A DNA stretch of 64,000 nt from Nocardioides baculatus (lineage in GTDB: Bacteria; Actinomycetota; Actinomycetes; Propionibacteriales; Nocardioidaceae), in assembly GCF_016735675.1 (NCBI RefSeq), contig NZ_JAERSG010000003.1, positions 620,001 through 684,000 of the forward strand, in the 5' to 3' direction. The position numbers and the translations under genes are program-made. The notes below the pieces were generated by a model. That model did not search any database and had not been told where the DNA came from. It worked only from the letters and a program-made list of their open reading frames with translations. Below are positions 26,425-34,485 of the stretch, in pieces. Positions within the stretch are counted from its first letter, which is position 1. The number at the start of each line of letters is the position of its first letter.

Positions 26425-28143
26425 TCAGTGTTGGAAGTAGGGCCGTAGGCGTTCACGCAATGGCAGGTCGCACACGTAGACGTACGTTCCCAGCATTCCG
26501 CGCGTCAGCAGCACGGCGTAGATGTTCTCCACCAACCCGAGGATGTCCTCGTCGGTGAACGAGATCCCGCGTCGCGGCATGTTGTTCGCAGCGGTGGGGT
26601 CGAAGTAGTTCCGGCGGTCGAAACGGATTTCGCCACGGACTGCGTCGTAGCGCAGGTCCGGTCCGATGATGACGCCCGCGTAATTGAGGTCGTAGCCCTG
26701 GATGGTGTGGATGACACCCACTTCGTCGACCGAGCCCGGTGAGTTGACCCAATCCACGTCGGTGCCGTTCCAGCGCACCCGGACGCCGTCGATGTCGATG
26801 TCGTAGGCCGCCTTGTCCTTTCGACTGATCCATGGCCAGGCGAAGCCTGCGACCAAGCGCGCGAGTCCGACCTCCCGATCACGTTGCAGGATCAGTCGGC
26901 GCATCTGGCCCAAGTCATCGAAGAAGCGAAGGTCGTACCCGGCAAATCGTCGCGGCGCTGGCGGGATGTCGCTCAGTACGCCACGTACATAGCCGACGTA
27001 GTCCTCTCCAGCCTGGACGCGCATCTGCGAGGTCAGTCGGTAGCGGCGATGCGACGCGTCGCTCGTTGTCGTTAAGGCATCGAGCGCACGGCTCGGGACG
27101 TCGCCGGTGTGGATGCTCTGCGCGGAATCCAACAGGTAGATCTGGTGTGTGCTCATGGCCTTCACCCAATCGAGCTGGGTGAGGTCGGGGTCATCGCGTC
27201 CGAACAGCTTCACATTGATGTCGGAGAACATCTTGTACAAGGGCCCGGCCGGCTGGTTCCCACTCTGCCGGAGGCGGTGGGCCTCATCGACGATGAGGAG
27301 ATCGAATCGTTCCCTGCTGTTGCCCATCTCGAACGGAGACATCGCCATCGGTGCGCTGAGCCCTGGGGTGCGCTTGAAGACGCGCTGGATCGTCTTTCGC
27401 AATGACATCTGCGGGACGACGAACCCGATCCGAAAGTTGTGGAGGAGCTCCGGGTAGCCCTCTGCGAAGAACTCGGCGAGCGGCGACTCTGATTCGACCT
27501 GCTGTTTTGAATCAGACGCCCTGATGTCGCTGAGCAGCTTCATCAGGTAGACGGCCACAACGGTCTTGCCGGTGCCCGGCTCACCTTGCACCACGATCTG
27601 GCTGGGCCTTCCGGCTTCGACGTCGTCAAACAGCCCCTCGAGGATGTCGAGGACGACGATCTCCTGGTCATCGGTGAGTGCCTTGAACGGCGACAACTTG
27701 AACAGGTCGGAGTTTTCGATCTCCGGGAGCGAACGGCTGAAGAGACCGTCGCGGCGCAGCTCTTCGAAGATGTCGGCGAAGACTTTTTGATACTCCTCGC
27801 GACCGTAGTAGTCACGATCGGAGATGCCGACGTTGCGGTTGGTGACTTGGTACGTCCCATCGCCGGAGAGCCTCTGGATCAGGAATGCTTCCAGATCTAG
27901 ACACACGGACTTGTTGAACGTCGAGTCGAGCACGACACGGGCGCCCTTAAGGTGCCGCTTGTCCTTCGATGCGAGATGCTGGCGGAAACGATTGGCGACA
28001 CCCAGCGACTCGCCGACATAGATCTGGTCATCACCGTCGAGCGCGTACACGACGGGCCAGTTGCGAAAGCGCGGGTCGAGTCCCATCCACGCCTCTATCT
28101 GAGTAGCCGCGAACGGCCCCTTCTCAATCCGGAAGCCGGTCAT
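26425..28143 (-). CDS. GIY-YIG nuclease fused to DUF2075/Schlafen-group helicase
   Basis: The 572-residue protein has an N-terminal GIY-YIG-like domain (VVYALDGDDQIYVGESLG with Arg in ANRFRQHL, about 28-60; conserved Glu in LDLEAFLIQRL) and a P-loop ATPase of the DUF2075 family. Walker A is GEPGTGKTVVAVYL near residue 190, Walker B is LLIVDEAHRL near 285, then SQMRV and the helicase-like VIHTIQGYDLNYAGVIIGPD near 480. Such proteins are predicted to unwind and cut nucleic acid. Its ATG lies inside the end of a MazG-like gene (20-base overlap), so the two are coupled. Located in an integrated island, it is a strong candidate defence effector; no phenotype can be read from sequence. Confidence 0.85.
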   Translation of the reverse strand: MTGFRIEKGPFAATQIEAWMGLDPRFRNWPVVYALDGDDQIYVGESLGVANRFRQHLASKDKRHLKGARVVLDSTFNKSVCLDLEAFLIQRLSGDGTYQVTNRNVGISDRDYYGREEYQKVFADIFEELRRDGLFSRSLPEIENSDLFKLSPFKALTDDQEIVVLDILEGLFDDVEAGRPSQIVVQGEPGTGKTVVAVYLMKLLSDIRASDSKQQVESESPLAEFFAEGYPELLHNFRIGFVVPQMSLRKTIQRVFKRTPGLSAPMAMSPFEMGNSRERFDLLIVDEAHRLRQSGNQPAGPLYKMFSDINVKLFGRDDPDLTQLDWVKAMSTHQIYLLDSAQSIHTGDVPSRALDALTTTSDASHRRYRLTSQMRVQAGEDYVGYVRGVLSDIPPAPRRFAGYDLRFFDDLGQMRRLILQRDREVGLARLVAGFAWPWISRKDKAAYDIDIDGVRVRWNGTDVDWVNSPGSVDEVGVIHTIQGYDLNYAGVIIGPDLRYDAVRGEIRFDRRNYFDPTAANNMPRRGISFTDEDILGLVENIYAVLLTRGMLGTYVYVCDLPLRERLRPYFQH

Positions 28144-28450
28144 ACTTCGTGCTTCGGCCAGCGGCCTTCTCGATCGGATACTTCCTCTTCGTCTCTTCCA
28201 GCTTCGCCAGCACGATTCCGTTGGGGTCGACCCCCAACTTGTCGCTGAGGAGCAAGCAGTAGGTCATCACGTCGGCGAGCTCGGCCACTGTCCTGTCGAG
28301 GTCGCTGGCATCCGACCACTGAAAACACTCGAGCAGCTCCCCGGCCTCGATGGAGATCGACTTGGCGAGGTTCGATGGACTGTGGAACTGATCCCAGTCC
28401 CGCTCGGCAACGAATGCGCGCAGCTGTGTCATCACTAGGTCAGCAGGCAT
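28124..28450 (-). CDS. MazG-like nucleotide pyrophosphohydrolase
   Basis: The 108-residue protein is a single-domain MazG/dCTPase-type enzyme that hydrolyses NTPs or dNTPs to monophosphates. The metal-binding acidic motifs are SIEAGELLECFQW (about 33-45) and VAELADVMTYCLLL (about 54-67), followed by KLEETKRKYP, the usual C-terminal helix. It is the first gene of a two-gene unit with the GIY-YIG/helicase gene. In this setting it may remove nucleotides during phage infection or sanitise a modified nucleotide pool. The substrate is unknown. Confidence 0.88.
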   Translation of the reverse strand: MPADLVMTQLRAFVAERDWDQFHSPSNLAKSISIEAGELLECFQWSDASDLDRTVAELADVMTYCLLLSDKLGVDPNGIVLAKLEETKRKYPIEKAAGRSTKYDRLPD

Positions 28451-28526
28451 GACCGCAGACTAATCGCACCCTCAGACCAGGCAGTGCCGTTTGCTTCAGA
28501 CGCAACCGCTGGTCTCCGGCCGGCAG

Positions 28527-28563
28527 ACAAGAGCCCCGGCCCTCCCAGGGTCGGGGCTCTTGT
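28527..28563 (-). terminator. Strong hairpin terminator
   Basis: ACAAGAGCCCCGGCCCT (28527-28543) pairs with 28547-28563 (17 bp, one G-U) across a CCC loop. It lies directly after the stop of the collagen-motif protein gene on the minus strand, and ahead of the MazG module, isolating it. The flanks TTGTCTTT on the plus side allow function in both directions. Confidence 0.7.
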
Positions 28564-28575
28564 CTTTGGGTCGAC

Positions 28576-29073
28576 CTAGGCGCAGACGGCGAACGCGTAC
28601 ACGTCCACAGCGACTGGGTTGTCGCTGTTGTTGATGACCGTTCGCCATCCCGTCGTCGGAGACGGTGCCGCCGGACCGCTGGACGCCGGGATGGCGACAC
28701 TCGCAAAGTAGCCGCCGCCGGTGATCTTCTTACCTGCCGGGCAATACGCGTCGGCGTAGCCGATGTCGTAGGCCGCAACGGTGACGGTCGGCCCCTGCAC
28801 GATCGCCTGGCTGGCGCTTGCACTCGCACCGGCGGGGCCCGTCATACCGGTCACCCCGGCAGGGCCGGCAGGACCGACTAGCTTGGCGCGCTCGCTTGCC
28901 TTGAAGTCCTTCAGGGTCAACGTCCCGTTCTTCACCTTCCCCGTGGTGATTGCACTGTCCTTGATCTGATTGGTGGTAATCAGTCCAGCGGCGACCGCAG
29001 TGCCACTCCCGGAGAGTGCCGCGACCGCGATCACCGCGCCGGCGATGCCAACGGCCTTCTTGTTGATGCGCAT
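28576..29073 (-). CDS. Exported protein with short collagen-like segment
   Basis: The 165-residue protein has a signal peptide (MRINKKAVGIAGAVIAVAAL, cut after AVA near 28), a small repeated region (ITTNQIKDSAITTGKVKNGT), a short Gly-x-y stretch (GPAGPAGVTGMTGPAG, about 67-82) and a C-terminal beta domain with Cys residues in DAYCPAG and the final FAVCA. This layout is common among actinobacterial surface proteins with no assigned role. It is followed by a strong terminator. Confidence 0.75.
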   Translation of the reverse strand: MRINKKAVGIAGAVIAVAALSGSGTAVAAGLITTNQIKDSAITTGKVKNGTLTLKDFKASERAKLVGPAGPAGVTGMTGPAGASASASQAIVQGPTVTVAAYDIGYADAYCPAGKKITGGGYFASVAIPASSGPAAPSPTTGWRTVINNSDNPVAVDVYAFAVCA

Positions 29074-29277
29074 ACCTGTCCTTCGGTCCTGTGTGAATGA
29101 GACATAGGTGAAGCTCAGTTGACTTCCCCCAACGATGGCCGCGAACGGATGCCGCGACGCGCGGGCCATCGTGTCAGGGCAACCCTGCGCATGAGGCCGA
29201 ATCGCGAACTCCGCGGAGAACCCACCCGTGGGGGTGCAAGCGCGCGCAAACGTATGACTGGACGCACTGGCCGAACG

Positions 29278-29289
29278 TAACGTCGGCCT
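29278..29289 (+). promoter_or_regulatory. Leaderless promoter -10 element
   Basis: TAACGT (29278-29283) plus six bases leads to the ATG at 29290. Confidence 0.45.
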
Positions 29290-29988
29290 ATGCGTCGAAT
29301 TACTCTTCTTGCCCTTTCCGGCCTCCTGGGCCCGCTAGCATTCGCGCCGGCGGCACACGCCGCAAGCGAAGTGAGTGTGAGCATGCCGGGAGGCGTGCTG
29401 TTCGACAGCTGCGGTGACTACGACTTCACGTATGCGGCCGCGCTGCCCGCTGGATACACCAGCTACTGGAACATGGATCTGCAGCTTTTTGCGCCAGACG
29501 GTAACGAGACCTCCGGCGCGTACGTCTACGGCTCGGCCGCAAGCGGAACCGACTCGTTCTCCTTGTGCGACTCCCCGAACCTGGCCGGCACCTACCGAGT
29601 CCAAGGCACTGGCGAGGCGTGTGACCCTGACTACGACTGCGTGCCTATCACCGCTGCACCGGCCCTCGTGACGTTCCGATTGCCGATGACCAAGACGACT
29701 CTGAAGGCCGTACCCAAGTCGCCAGCCAAGGGACAGGTGGTTCGTTTCAACGTGACGGCAAAGGACGAGCGGCCGGCTGGCTACTTCGGCACCTCGTATG
29801 CCTCAGTTCGCTTGCAGTCTCGTCGACCCGGCGGCTCGTGGCGCACGATCAGCAAGACGTCGACGGACGACTCAGGGTCAGTGACCCTGCCGGCACGGTA
29901 TCGAGGCCAGAGAGTGGCTGTGCGCGCGGTGACACGGTCCAGCAGCGACCTCACTGGATCGGTGTCCCGCACCATCTGGATCGGCTAG
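29290..29988 (+). CDS. Exported Ig-like protein of unknown function
   Basis: The 232-residue protein has a signal peptide (MRRITLLALSGLLGPLAFAP, cut after AHA near 25), a first beta domain with paired Cys (FDSCGDYDF and SLCDSPN) and a C-terminal Ig/bacterial-type sandwich (VRFNVTAKDERPAG, GGSWRTISKTSTDDSGSV). The C-terminal module is of the kind found as repeats in actinobacterial surface proteins. It is the last gene of the island, about 60 bases before attR. Confidence 0.72.
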   Translation: MRRITLLALSGLLGPLAFAPAAHAASEVSVSMPGGVLFDSCGDYDFTYAAALPAGYTSYWNMDLQLFAPDGNETSGAYVYGSAASGTDSFSLCDSPNLAGTYRVQGTGEACDPDYDCVPITAAPALVTFRLPMTKTTLKAVPKSPAKGQVVRFNVTAKDERPAGYFGTSYASVRLQSRRPGGSWRTISKTSTDDSGSVTLPARYRGQRVAVRAVTRSSSDLTGSVSRTIWIG

Positions 29989-30047
29989 CACGTCCTAGGT
30001 GCTCGACGAGGTCCGACCGGGCTGACAAGCCGCACCCCGCGGGCTGC

Positions 30048-30077
30048 AGAACTCGGCCTACAGGCCGACCCACTCCC
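30048..30077 (+). repeat. attR: duplicated rnpB 3' end
   Basis: A 30-base copy of 20631-20660 with one change, located three bases from the stop of the convergent acyltransferase gene. No other part of rnpB is present here. Confidence 0.8.
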
Positions 30078-30079
30078 CG

Positions 30080-31153
30080 TCAGCCGTCGACCTGCGCGAG
30101 CGGGGCGGGAGCGGCCACTGGTCGTTCCGTCCGGTGCTTGCGCCGGAGGAACGGCTGCTCGACCCAGCGCCACGAGATCACGGCGAGGCCCAGTCCGAAC
30201 GCGAGGATGATCGGGAGCCGCCACCACCACTGCAGCTGGGGGTGCTGCAGGTCGAGGTAGAAGACCACCGGGCAGTGGTAGAGGTAGATGCCGTACGAGC
30301 GTCTGCCGAGCCAGCCCAGCCACGACCAGGACAGCGGCCCACCGTCTCGGGCCAGCGCTCCGACGGCGACCATCCAGAGGCCCCCGACGAGGCTCGCAAG
30401 TCCGGTCACGAGGTAGAAGGACGCTCCCTCGGCCGTGCCGCCGACCAGGATGACGAGGGCGGCGGGCACCGCCCACCAGCCCGACCAGATCGGCGTACGA
30501 CGGCCGACGAGCGCGACCGCCAGCAGTCCCCCGCCGAGCAGTGCGTCGACGTGCATCTGGGTGCCGTACGACAGCATCGCGGGGTCGCCGTCCGACCAGG
30601 TGGCCAGGCGTACGGCCAGCGATGCGGCCACTCCCCCGACGGCGACGAGGCACAGCACACGGGTGGACACCCGGGCGAGCAGCACCAGGAGCGCCGGCCA
30701 CAGCAGGTAGAACTGCTCCTCGACGGACAGCGACCACGTCCCTGCGAGACCGCCCAGACCGTCGTCGACGAGCCGCCAGTTGCCGACGTAGAGCAGGACC
30801 GCCAGCACGTCGCGCCACTGCGCGAACCACCCGCCCACGACCATGCCGACCACGACCACGAGCGCGGTGCTCGCCACCAGGGCAGGCAGGAGCCGCAGTG
30901 CCCGGCGGCGGTAGAAGTCGCGGAAGTCCAGGCGCCCCGTGTCCCGCAGCTCCTGGACGACCAAGGCCGTGATGAGGAAGCCGGAGAGGCAGAAGAAGAG
31001 CCGTACGCCGGTCTGGCCGGCTCCCACGGTGCGCGGCAGGTGGGCGTGTCCGGCGATCACGAGGAGGATCGCGCCGCCGCGCACGCCGTCGAGCGGCGCA
31101 CGCCACCGGAGGCGCCATGGCTGGCGTTGCAGCGACTCGGCCACACGGTCCAC
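30080..31153 (-). CDS. Acyltransferase 3 family membrane protein (OafA/YrhL-like)
   Basis: The 357-residue integral membrane protein has about ten transmembrane segments. It carries the family's catalytic His in LDGVRGGAILLVIAGHAHLP (residues 21-40), the Arg motif FYRRRALRLLPAL, and SLSVEEQFYLLWPALL near 145. These enzymes transfer acetyl or other acyl groups to surface polysaccharides. It is the first core gene after the island (its stop is three bases from attR) and the first gene of the polysaccharide locus, so it probably decorates that polymer. Confidence 0.88.
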   Translation of the reverse strand: MDRVAESLQRQPWRLRWRAPLDGVRGGAILLVIAGHAHLPRTVGAGQTGVRLFFCLSGFLITALVVQELRDTGRLDFRDFYRRRALRLLPALVASTALVVVVGMVVGGWFAQWRDVLAVLLYVGNWRLVDDGLGGLAGTWSLSVEEQFYLLWPALLVLLARVSTRVLCLVAVGGVAASLAVRLATWSDGDPAMLSYGTQMHVDALLGGGLLAVALVGRRTPIWSGWWAVPAALVILVGGTAEGASFYLVTGLASLVGGLWMVAVGALARDGGPLSWSWLGWLGRRSYGIYLYHCPVVFYLDLQHPQLQWWWRLPIILAFGLGLAVISWRWVEQPFLRRKHRTERPVAAPAPLAQVDG

Positions 31154-31218
31154 CCCACGACGCTACGGTCGGGACACCGCCACCCTCGTCACCTTTTCGC
31201 GGTAGAATGGCGCGGACG

Positions 31219-31935
31219 TCAGGCCGGGGTCCGGCTTCCCGACGTCGCGCGGCGTGGTTGCGGAACCGTGATCTCGCCGCTGTCGTCGAGCTCCTTGAGC
31301 ATCGCCACGGCCTCCAGCTGAGTGCGAGCCCCGAGCTTGGCCCGCATCGCCTTCACGTGGCTGCGGACCGTCCCGCGGGCGACCCCCATGACCTCACCCA
31401 CCTCGTCCACGCCGCGTCCCGACGCCAGCAGGTCGAGCACGCGTCGCTGCTGCGGCGAGAGGGAGTCGAGGAGGAGGCGCAGGCGCTGGCGCCGGTCGTC
31501 GGCCGACTGCCAGGCGTCCCGGAGCGCCGCGCGCACCTGCGGGCTCATGGGCGACCTGCCGGCGACGAAGTGCTCGACCAGTGCGCCGAAGTCGGACACC
31601 GAGCGCACCGACGAGACGACGTCGAACGTGTCGGCCTCGAGCAGCTCGCCCCACGGGACGAGCCCGGGCGCGGGCGTCGCGACCAGGACCCCGACCACAC
31701 CCGCCTCCACGATGCGGCTCACCTCGTCCACGACACTGCTGTGCTCGCTGCCCTCGAGGATCACCACCAGGTGGTGCGGCAGCTGCGGATCGCGGTCGTC
31801 GGGGTCGCGCTCGCGCACCGCCGCCTCCCACGACCGAACCTCCGCCAGCATCCCCACCGATCGGAGCCCCGCCGCGACCGCCTCGGCGACCAGCAGGTAG
31901 GGCGAGACGACGCAGACAGGCACGGGTCCGGCCAC
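31219..31935 (-). CDS. LuxR-family transcriptional regulator with degenerate receiver-like domain
   Basis: The 238-residue protein has a C-terminal LuxR/FixJ helix-turn-helix (LSPQQRRVLDLLASGRGVDE, then VARGTVRSHVKAMRAKLGAR). The N-terminal domain has a receiver-like fold (VCVVSPYLLVAEAVAAGL), but the phospho-acceptor Asp is not where expected (VVILEGSEHSS), so it may work without phosphorylation. The GTG at 31935 follows AGGAGG. Palindromes of the TTCCCCAATTC type lie about 95 bases upstream, perhaps for autoregulation. It probably controls the polysaccharide locus. Confidence 0.85.
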   Translation of the reverse strand: MAGPVPVCVVSPYLLVAEAVAAGLRSVGMLAEVRSWEAAVRERDPDDRDPQLPHHLVVILEGSEHSSVVDEVSRIVEAGVVGVLVATPAPGLVPWGELLEADTFDVVSSVRSVSDFGALVEHFVAGRSPMSPQVRAALRDAWQSADDRRQRLRLLLDSLSPQQRRVLDLLASGRGVDEVGEVMGVARGTVRSHVKAMRAKLGARTQLEAVAMLKELDDSGEITVPQPRRATSGSRTPA

Positions 31936-32026
31936 CACGCCTCCTCGCCACTGCGCCCCCGGTCGACTGTCGAGAGCACACGCTGACGCCCGCGGAGGTC
32001 GTGATGGACGGGGTTTGGGGAACGTG

Positions 32027-32041
32027 CACCGAATTGGGGAA
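32027..32041. promoter_or_regulatory. Palindromic operator candidate (site 1)
   Basis: On the minus strand TTCCCCAATTCGGTG; half-site TTCCCC. It lies 92-106 bases upstream of the LuxR-type regulator gene. Confidence 0.4.
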
Positions 32042-32202
32042 GCCGCATCGCGCGTCAACAGTTTTCGTCACGGCTCACCGAACCGCGAGGCGGTGCGCTC
32101 ACGCTCAGCCCGGGGAGCGTGAGACACGAACGCGCAGGTTCCTTGACGTCGACTTGACGCCCGCTGCTGCTGGGCTGCCATCAACCGGTTCAGACCACGT
32201 GT

Positions 32203-32217
32203 GCCCCATTCTGGGTA
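32203..32217. promoter_or_regulatory. Palindromic operator candidate (site 2)
   Basis: GCCCCATTCTGGGTA, 110 bases upstream of the histidine kinase gene at 32327. Confidence 0.5.
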
Positions 32218-32326
32218 GACCCACACAATCGATGGACACGTCGACCGATCTGGAACCAATCTCGGATAGGGCACGACGAAGCACGCGGCCCTTTGGGGCA
32301 CGGGGATTTCCTGGGGGGGAAATAAG

Positions 32327-33781
32327 ATGGGTGAGGGGTTCTACGCACGCACGCAACGACATCACGGGATGGGTGCGGGCATCGTCGCGGTGGCATCGTT
32401 CGCCGCGTTGACATCGGCAGCATGGACCGTCGAGCAGAGGGCGTCGCACTCGGCCGCCGAGGGCGTGGTGAGCGGCGTCTTCGTCGCAGGCGCTGTCATC
32501 GCAGCCACCTGCGGGTGGCGCAGGCTCGGCAGGGCGCGCTGGGGGCTCGCGTCCGCGGTGGGGGCGATGCTCGCGGCCCAGGCGGTCCTGGTGGGCCTGC
32601 CCGCCATCGCCCTGCCACCGCCGAGGAGCGCGCCGGTGCTCGTCACCCTCGCGGTTCTCGGACTGGTCGGCGTGGCCCTCGTGCTCGTCGCCCTGTACGA
32701 GGTGTGGGACGAGCGGCACCTCGCGGACGACAGCTTCGCGATCGGCATCGGCATGGGCCAGCTCGCGGCTGCCCACCTGTCGTTGCTCGTCCCCCTGGCA
32801 GTGCCGGTCCGTCCTGTTGCGGTGGCCATGGTCTGCCTCGTCGCAGCGACGCACCTCGCCGTGGTCGCGATCGTGGTCGCGGTCGTCGCGGTCCCGCGGC
32901 GCACCTCGACCCTGCTCACCGTGACGGCTGTGCTCGTGTGCGCGGTGCTCGTGCTTCGGCTCGTCCCGGCGTCCGACGCGGACGGGATGGTCCTCGTCGG
33001 CCTGGCAGCCGCCGGCGCCGCCTGGATCGGCGCGGCGTGGTCAGCGGTGCAGCGTGCCTCGGAGCGCAGCTCCCAGCGCACGCGCGAGGAGATCCACCAC
33101 ACGGTCGAGGCGAGCACGCGCGACATGCGCGAGCGGATGCACGAGCTGCGCAGCACCGTCGCCGGGCTTGTCAACGGCTCCGAGATGCTCGACAACCCCG
33201 CAGTCCCGGTCGACGTGCGCTCGCACCTGCTGGGGTCGGTGCGCAGTGAGCTGGAGCGCATGCAACGACTGCTCTCCACGCAGGAGGAGGCCGCGACCAC
33301 CGTCGACGTGGCCGACGCGCTCAGCCCGGTGCTCGACATGCAGCGGTCGAAGGGACGTCGGGTGGAGATGCAGGGCTGCGGAGGCCTGGTGGAAGGACGC
33401 CAGGACGCGTTGGCCGAGGTGATCAACATCCTGCTGGACAACGCCGCCACGCACGGAGGGTGCGACACGAGTCGCGTGGACGTCGCCCCCGGCAAGGACG
33501 GCACGGTGGACATCTCGGTCACCGACGACGGCACCGGGGTGCCCCCCGAGCTGCGCGAGCGGATCTTCGACTGGGGCGACCGGCGTGACGACTCCCCCGG
33601 GGAAGGTATCGGGCTGAATCTCGCCCAGCGCCTGGTCGCCCGGGACGGCGGCACGCTTCAGCTCGTCGACGCACCCGCCGAGGCCGGGTCGAGATTCGTC
33701 ATCTCGCTCCCGGCGCCCCGACAGTCGGTGGAGAACATCTCGGAAGGCGACACCCATGTCGCACAGCGCCGCCAGGGCTGA
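32327..33781 (+). CDS. Sensor histidine kinase with multi-pass membrane domain
   Basis: The 484-residue protein has seven or eight transmembrane helices (about residues 15-240) and no large outside loop, so it probably senses a membrane signal. The dimerisation helix carries the likely phospho-acceptor His in RERMHELRSTVAGL near 272. The ATPase domain shows EVINILLDNAATHG (N box, about 366), DDGTGVPPE and GEGIGLNLAQRL. The ATG follows a GGGGGGAA ribosome site. Its last 26 bases overlap the start of the next response regulator gene, so the pair is a cognate two-component system. Confidence 0.9.
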   Translation: MGEGFYARTQRHHGMGAGIVAVASFAALTSAAWTVEQRASHSAAEGVVSGVFVAGAVIAATCGWRRLGRARWGLASAVGAMLAAQAVLVGLPAIALPPPRSAPVLVTLAVLGLVGVALVLVALYEVWDERHLADDSFAIGIGMGQLAAAHLSLLVPLAVPVRPVAVAMVCLVAATHLAVVAIVVAVVAVPRRTSTLLTVTAVLVCAVLVLRLVPASDADGMVLVGLAAAGAAWIGAAWSAVQRASERSSQRTREEIHHTVEASTRDMRERMHELRSTVAGLVNGSEMLDNPAVPVDVRSHLLGSVRSELERMQRLLSTQEEAATTVDVADALSPVLDMQRSKGRRVEMQGCGGLVEGRQDALAEVINILLDNAATHGGCDTSRVDVAPGKDGTVDISVTDDGTGVPPELRERIFDWGDRRDDSPGEGIGLNLAQRLVARDGGTLQLVDAPAEAGSRFVISLPAPRQSVENISEGDTHVAQRRQG

Positions 33782-34442
33782 CCACCGCGTCCTGATCATC
33801 GACGACCACGTGCTCTTCGCCGAGTCGCTGGAGCTCGCACTGTCGCTCGAGGGCTACGACGCGCGACGCCTCGAGCTGCCCGACGAGGGCGGTTCGATGG
33901 CGACGGTCCGTTCCCTGGCTCTCCGGGCCAACCCGCGGACCGTGCTCCTCGACCTCGACCTCGGCAGGTTCGGTGACGGCGTCAACCTGATCGGGCCGCT
34001 CGCCCAGGCCGGTGCCAACGTCGTCGTGCTGACAGCGTCCGAGGACCGCGGACGCTGGGGCGGCTGCATGCGACTCGGTGCACGCAAGGTCCTGCCCAAG
34101 AGCGGCGCGCTGCAGCAGGCCCTGGCCACGGTGCGGCGCCTGCACCAGGGGCTTCCGGTCATCAAGCGCGAGGAGCTCGAGGAGCTGCTCGACGCGTGGA
34201 TGCAGGACCGCAGGACCAACGACGACCTCCGGCGCCGGCTCGACCTCCTCACCCCGAGGGAACGACAGGTGCTCGGCGCGCTCATCGAGGGCCGGACGGT
34301 GCGAGCCATCTCCGAGGAGAGCGTGGTGTCCGAGGCGACGGTCCGCACCCAGGTCAAGTCGATCCTCGGCAAGCTCGAGGTGTCCTCGCAGCTGGCCGCC
34401 GTCGGCATGGCCAACCAGGTCGGCTGGAAGCGCGGCGCATGA
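33756..34442 (+). CDS. NarL/FixJ-family response regulator
   Basis: The 228-residue protein has a receiver domain with acidic pair in LIIDDHVLFAESL and phospho-acceptor Asp in TVLLDLDLGRFGDG near residue 68, Thr/Ser in VVLTASEDRG and Lys in KVLPKSGA. The LuxR helix-turn-helix (LTPRERQVLGALIEGRTVRA, then VSEATVRTQVKSILGKLEV) is at the C-terminus. NarL-type regulators bind TACCCC-like half-sites, which fits the palindromes spread through the downstream locus. It overlaps the kinase gene and sits 43 bases before the AsnB-like gene. Confidence 0.9.
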   Translation: MSHSAARADHRVLIIDDHVLFAESLELALSLEGYDARRLELPDEGGSMATVRSLALRANPRTVLLDLDLGRFGDGVNLIGPLAQAGANVVVLTASEDRGRWGGCMRLGARKVLPKSGALQQALATVRRLHQGLPVIKREELEELLDAWMQDRRTNDDLRRRLDLLTPRERQVLGALIEGRTVRAISEESVVSEATVRTQVKSILGKLEVSSQLAAVGMANQVGWKRGA

Positions 34443-34485
34443 GCACCGCCGACGGTCGCGGCCGGGCGCGGGACGGCGGACGCTG

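Larger units (their letters stand above)
20631..30077. mobile_element. Genomic island integrated at the 3' end of rnpB
   Basis: A 30-base segment covering the rnpB 3' end (20631-20660) recurs at 30048-30077 with one mismatch, 9.4 kb away, and a weaker match continues 19 bases further on both sides. Between the repeats lie a tyrosine integrase gene, helix-turn-helix and antitoxin remnants, accessory genes and sequence with visibly lower GC (for example 21.7-24.9 kb). The far copy is not attached to a second rnpB, as expected when an element re-creates the gene end on integration. The integrase is in the middle rather than beside an end, so the island may be composite, and its frameshift suggests it can no longer excise by itself. 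Confidence 0.82.
31936..32326. promoter_or_regulatory. Divergent regulatory region between LuxR regulator and histidine kinase
   Basis: 391 bases without a gene. The region holds two good matches to the locus-wide palindrome (32027-32041 and 32203-32217) and additional GGGG/CCCC clusters near 32008-32021 and 32290-32320. The last part supplies the GGGGGGAAATAAG ribosome site of the kinase. Confidence 0.55.

Noticed and set aside
30000..30077. A second RNase P RNA gene near 30.05 kb
   Set aside because: Only the last 30 bases of rnpB are present; the conserved core blocks are missing, so it is an attachment-site copy.
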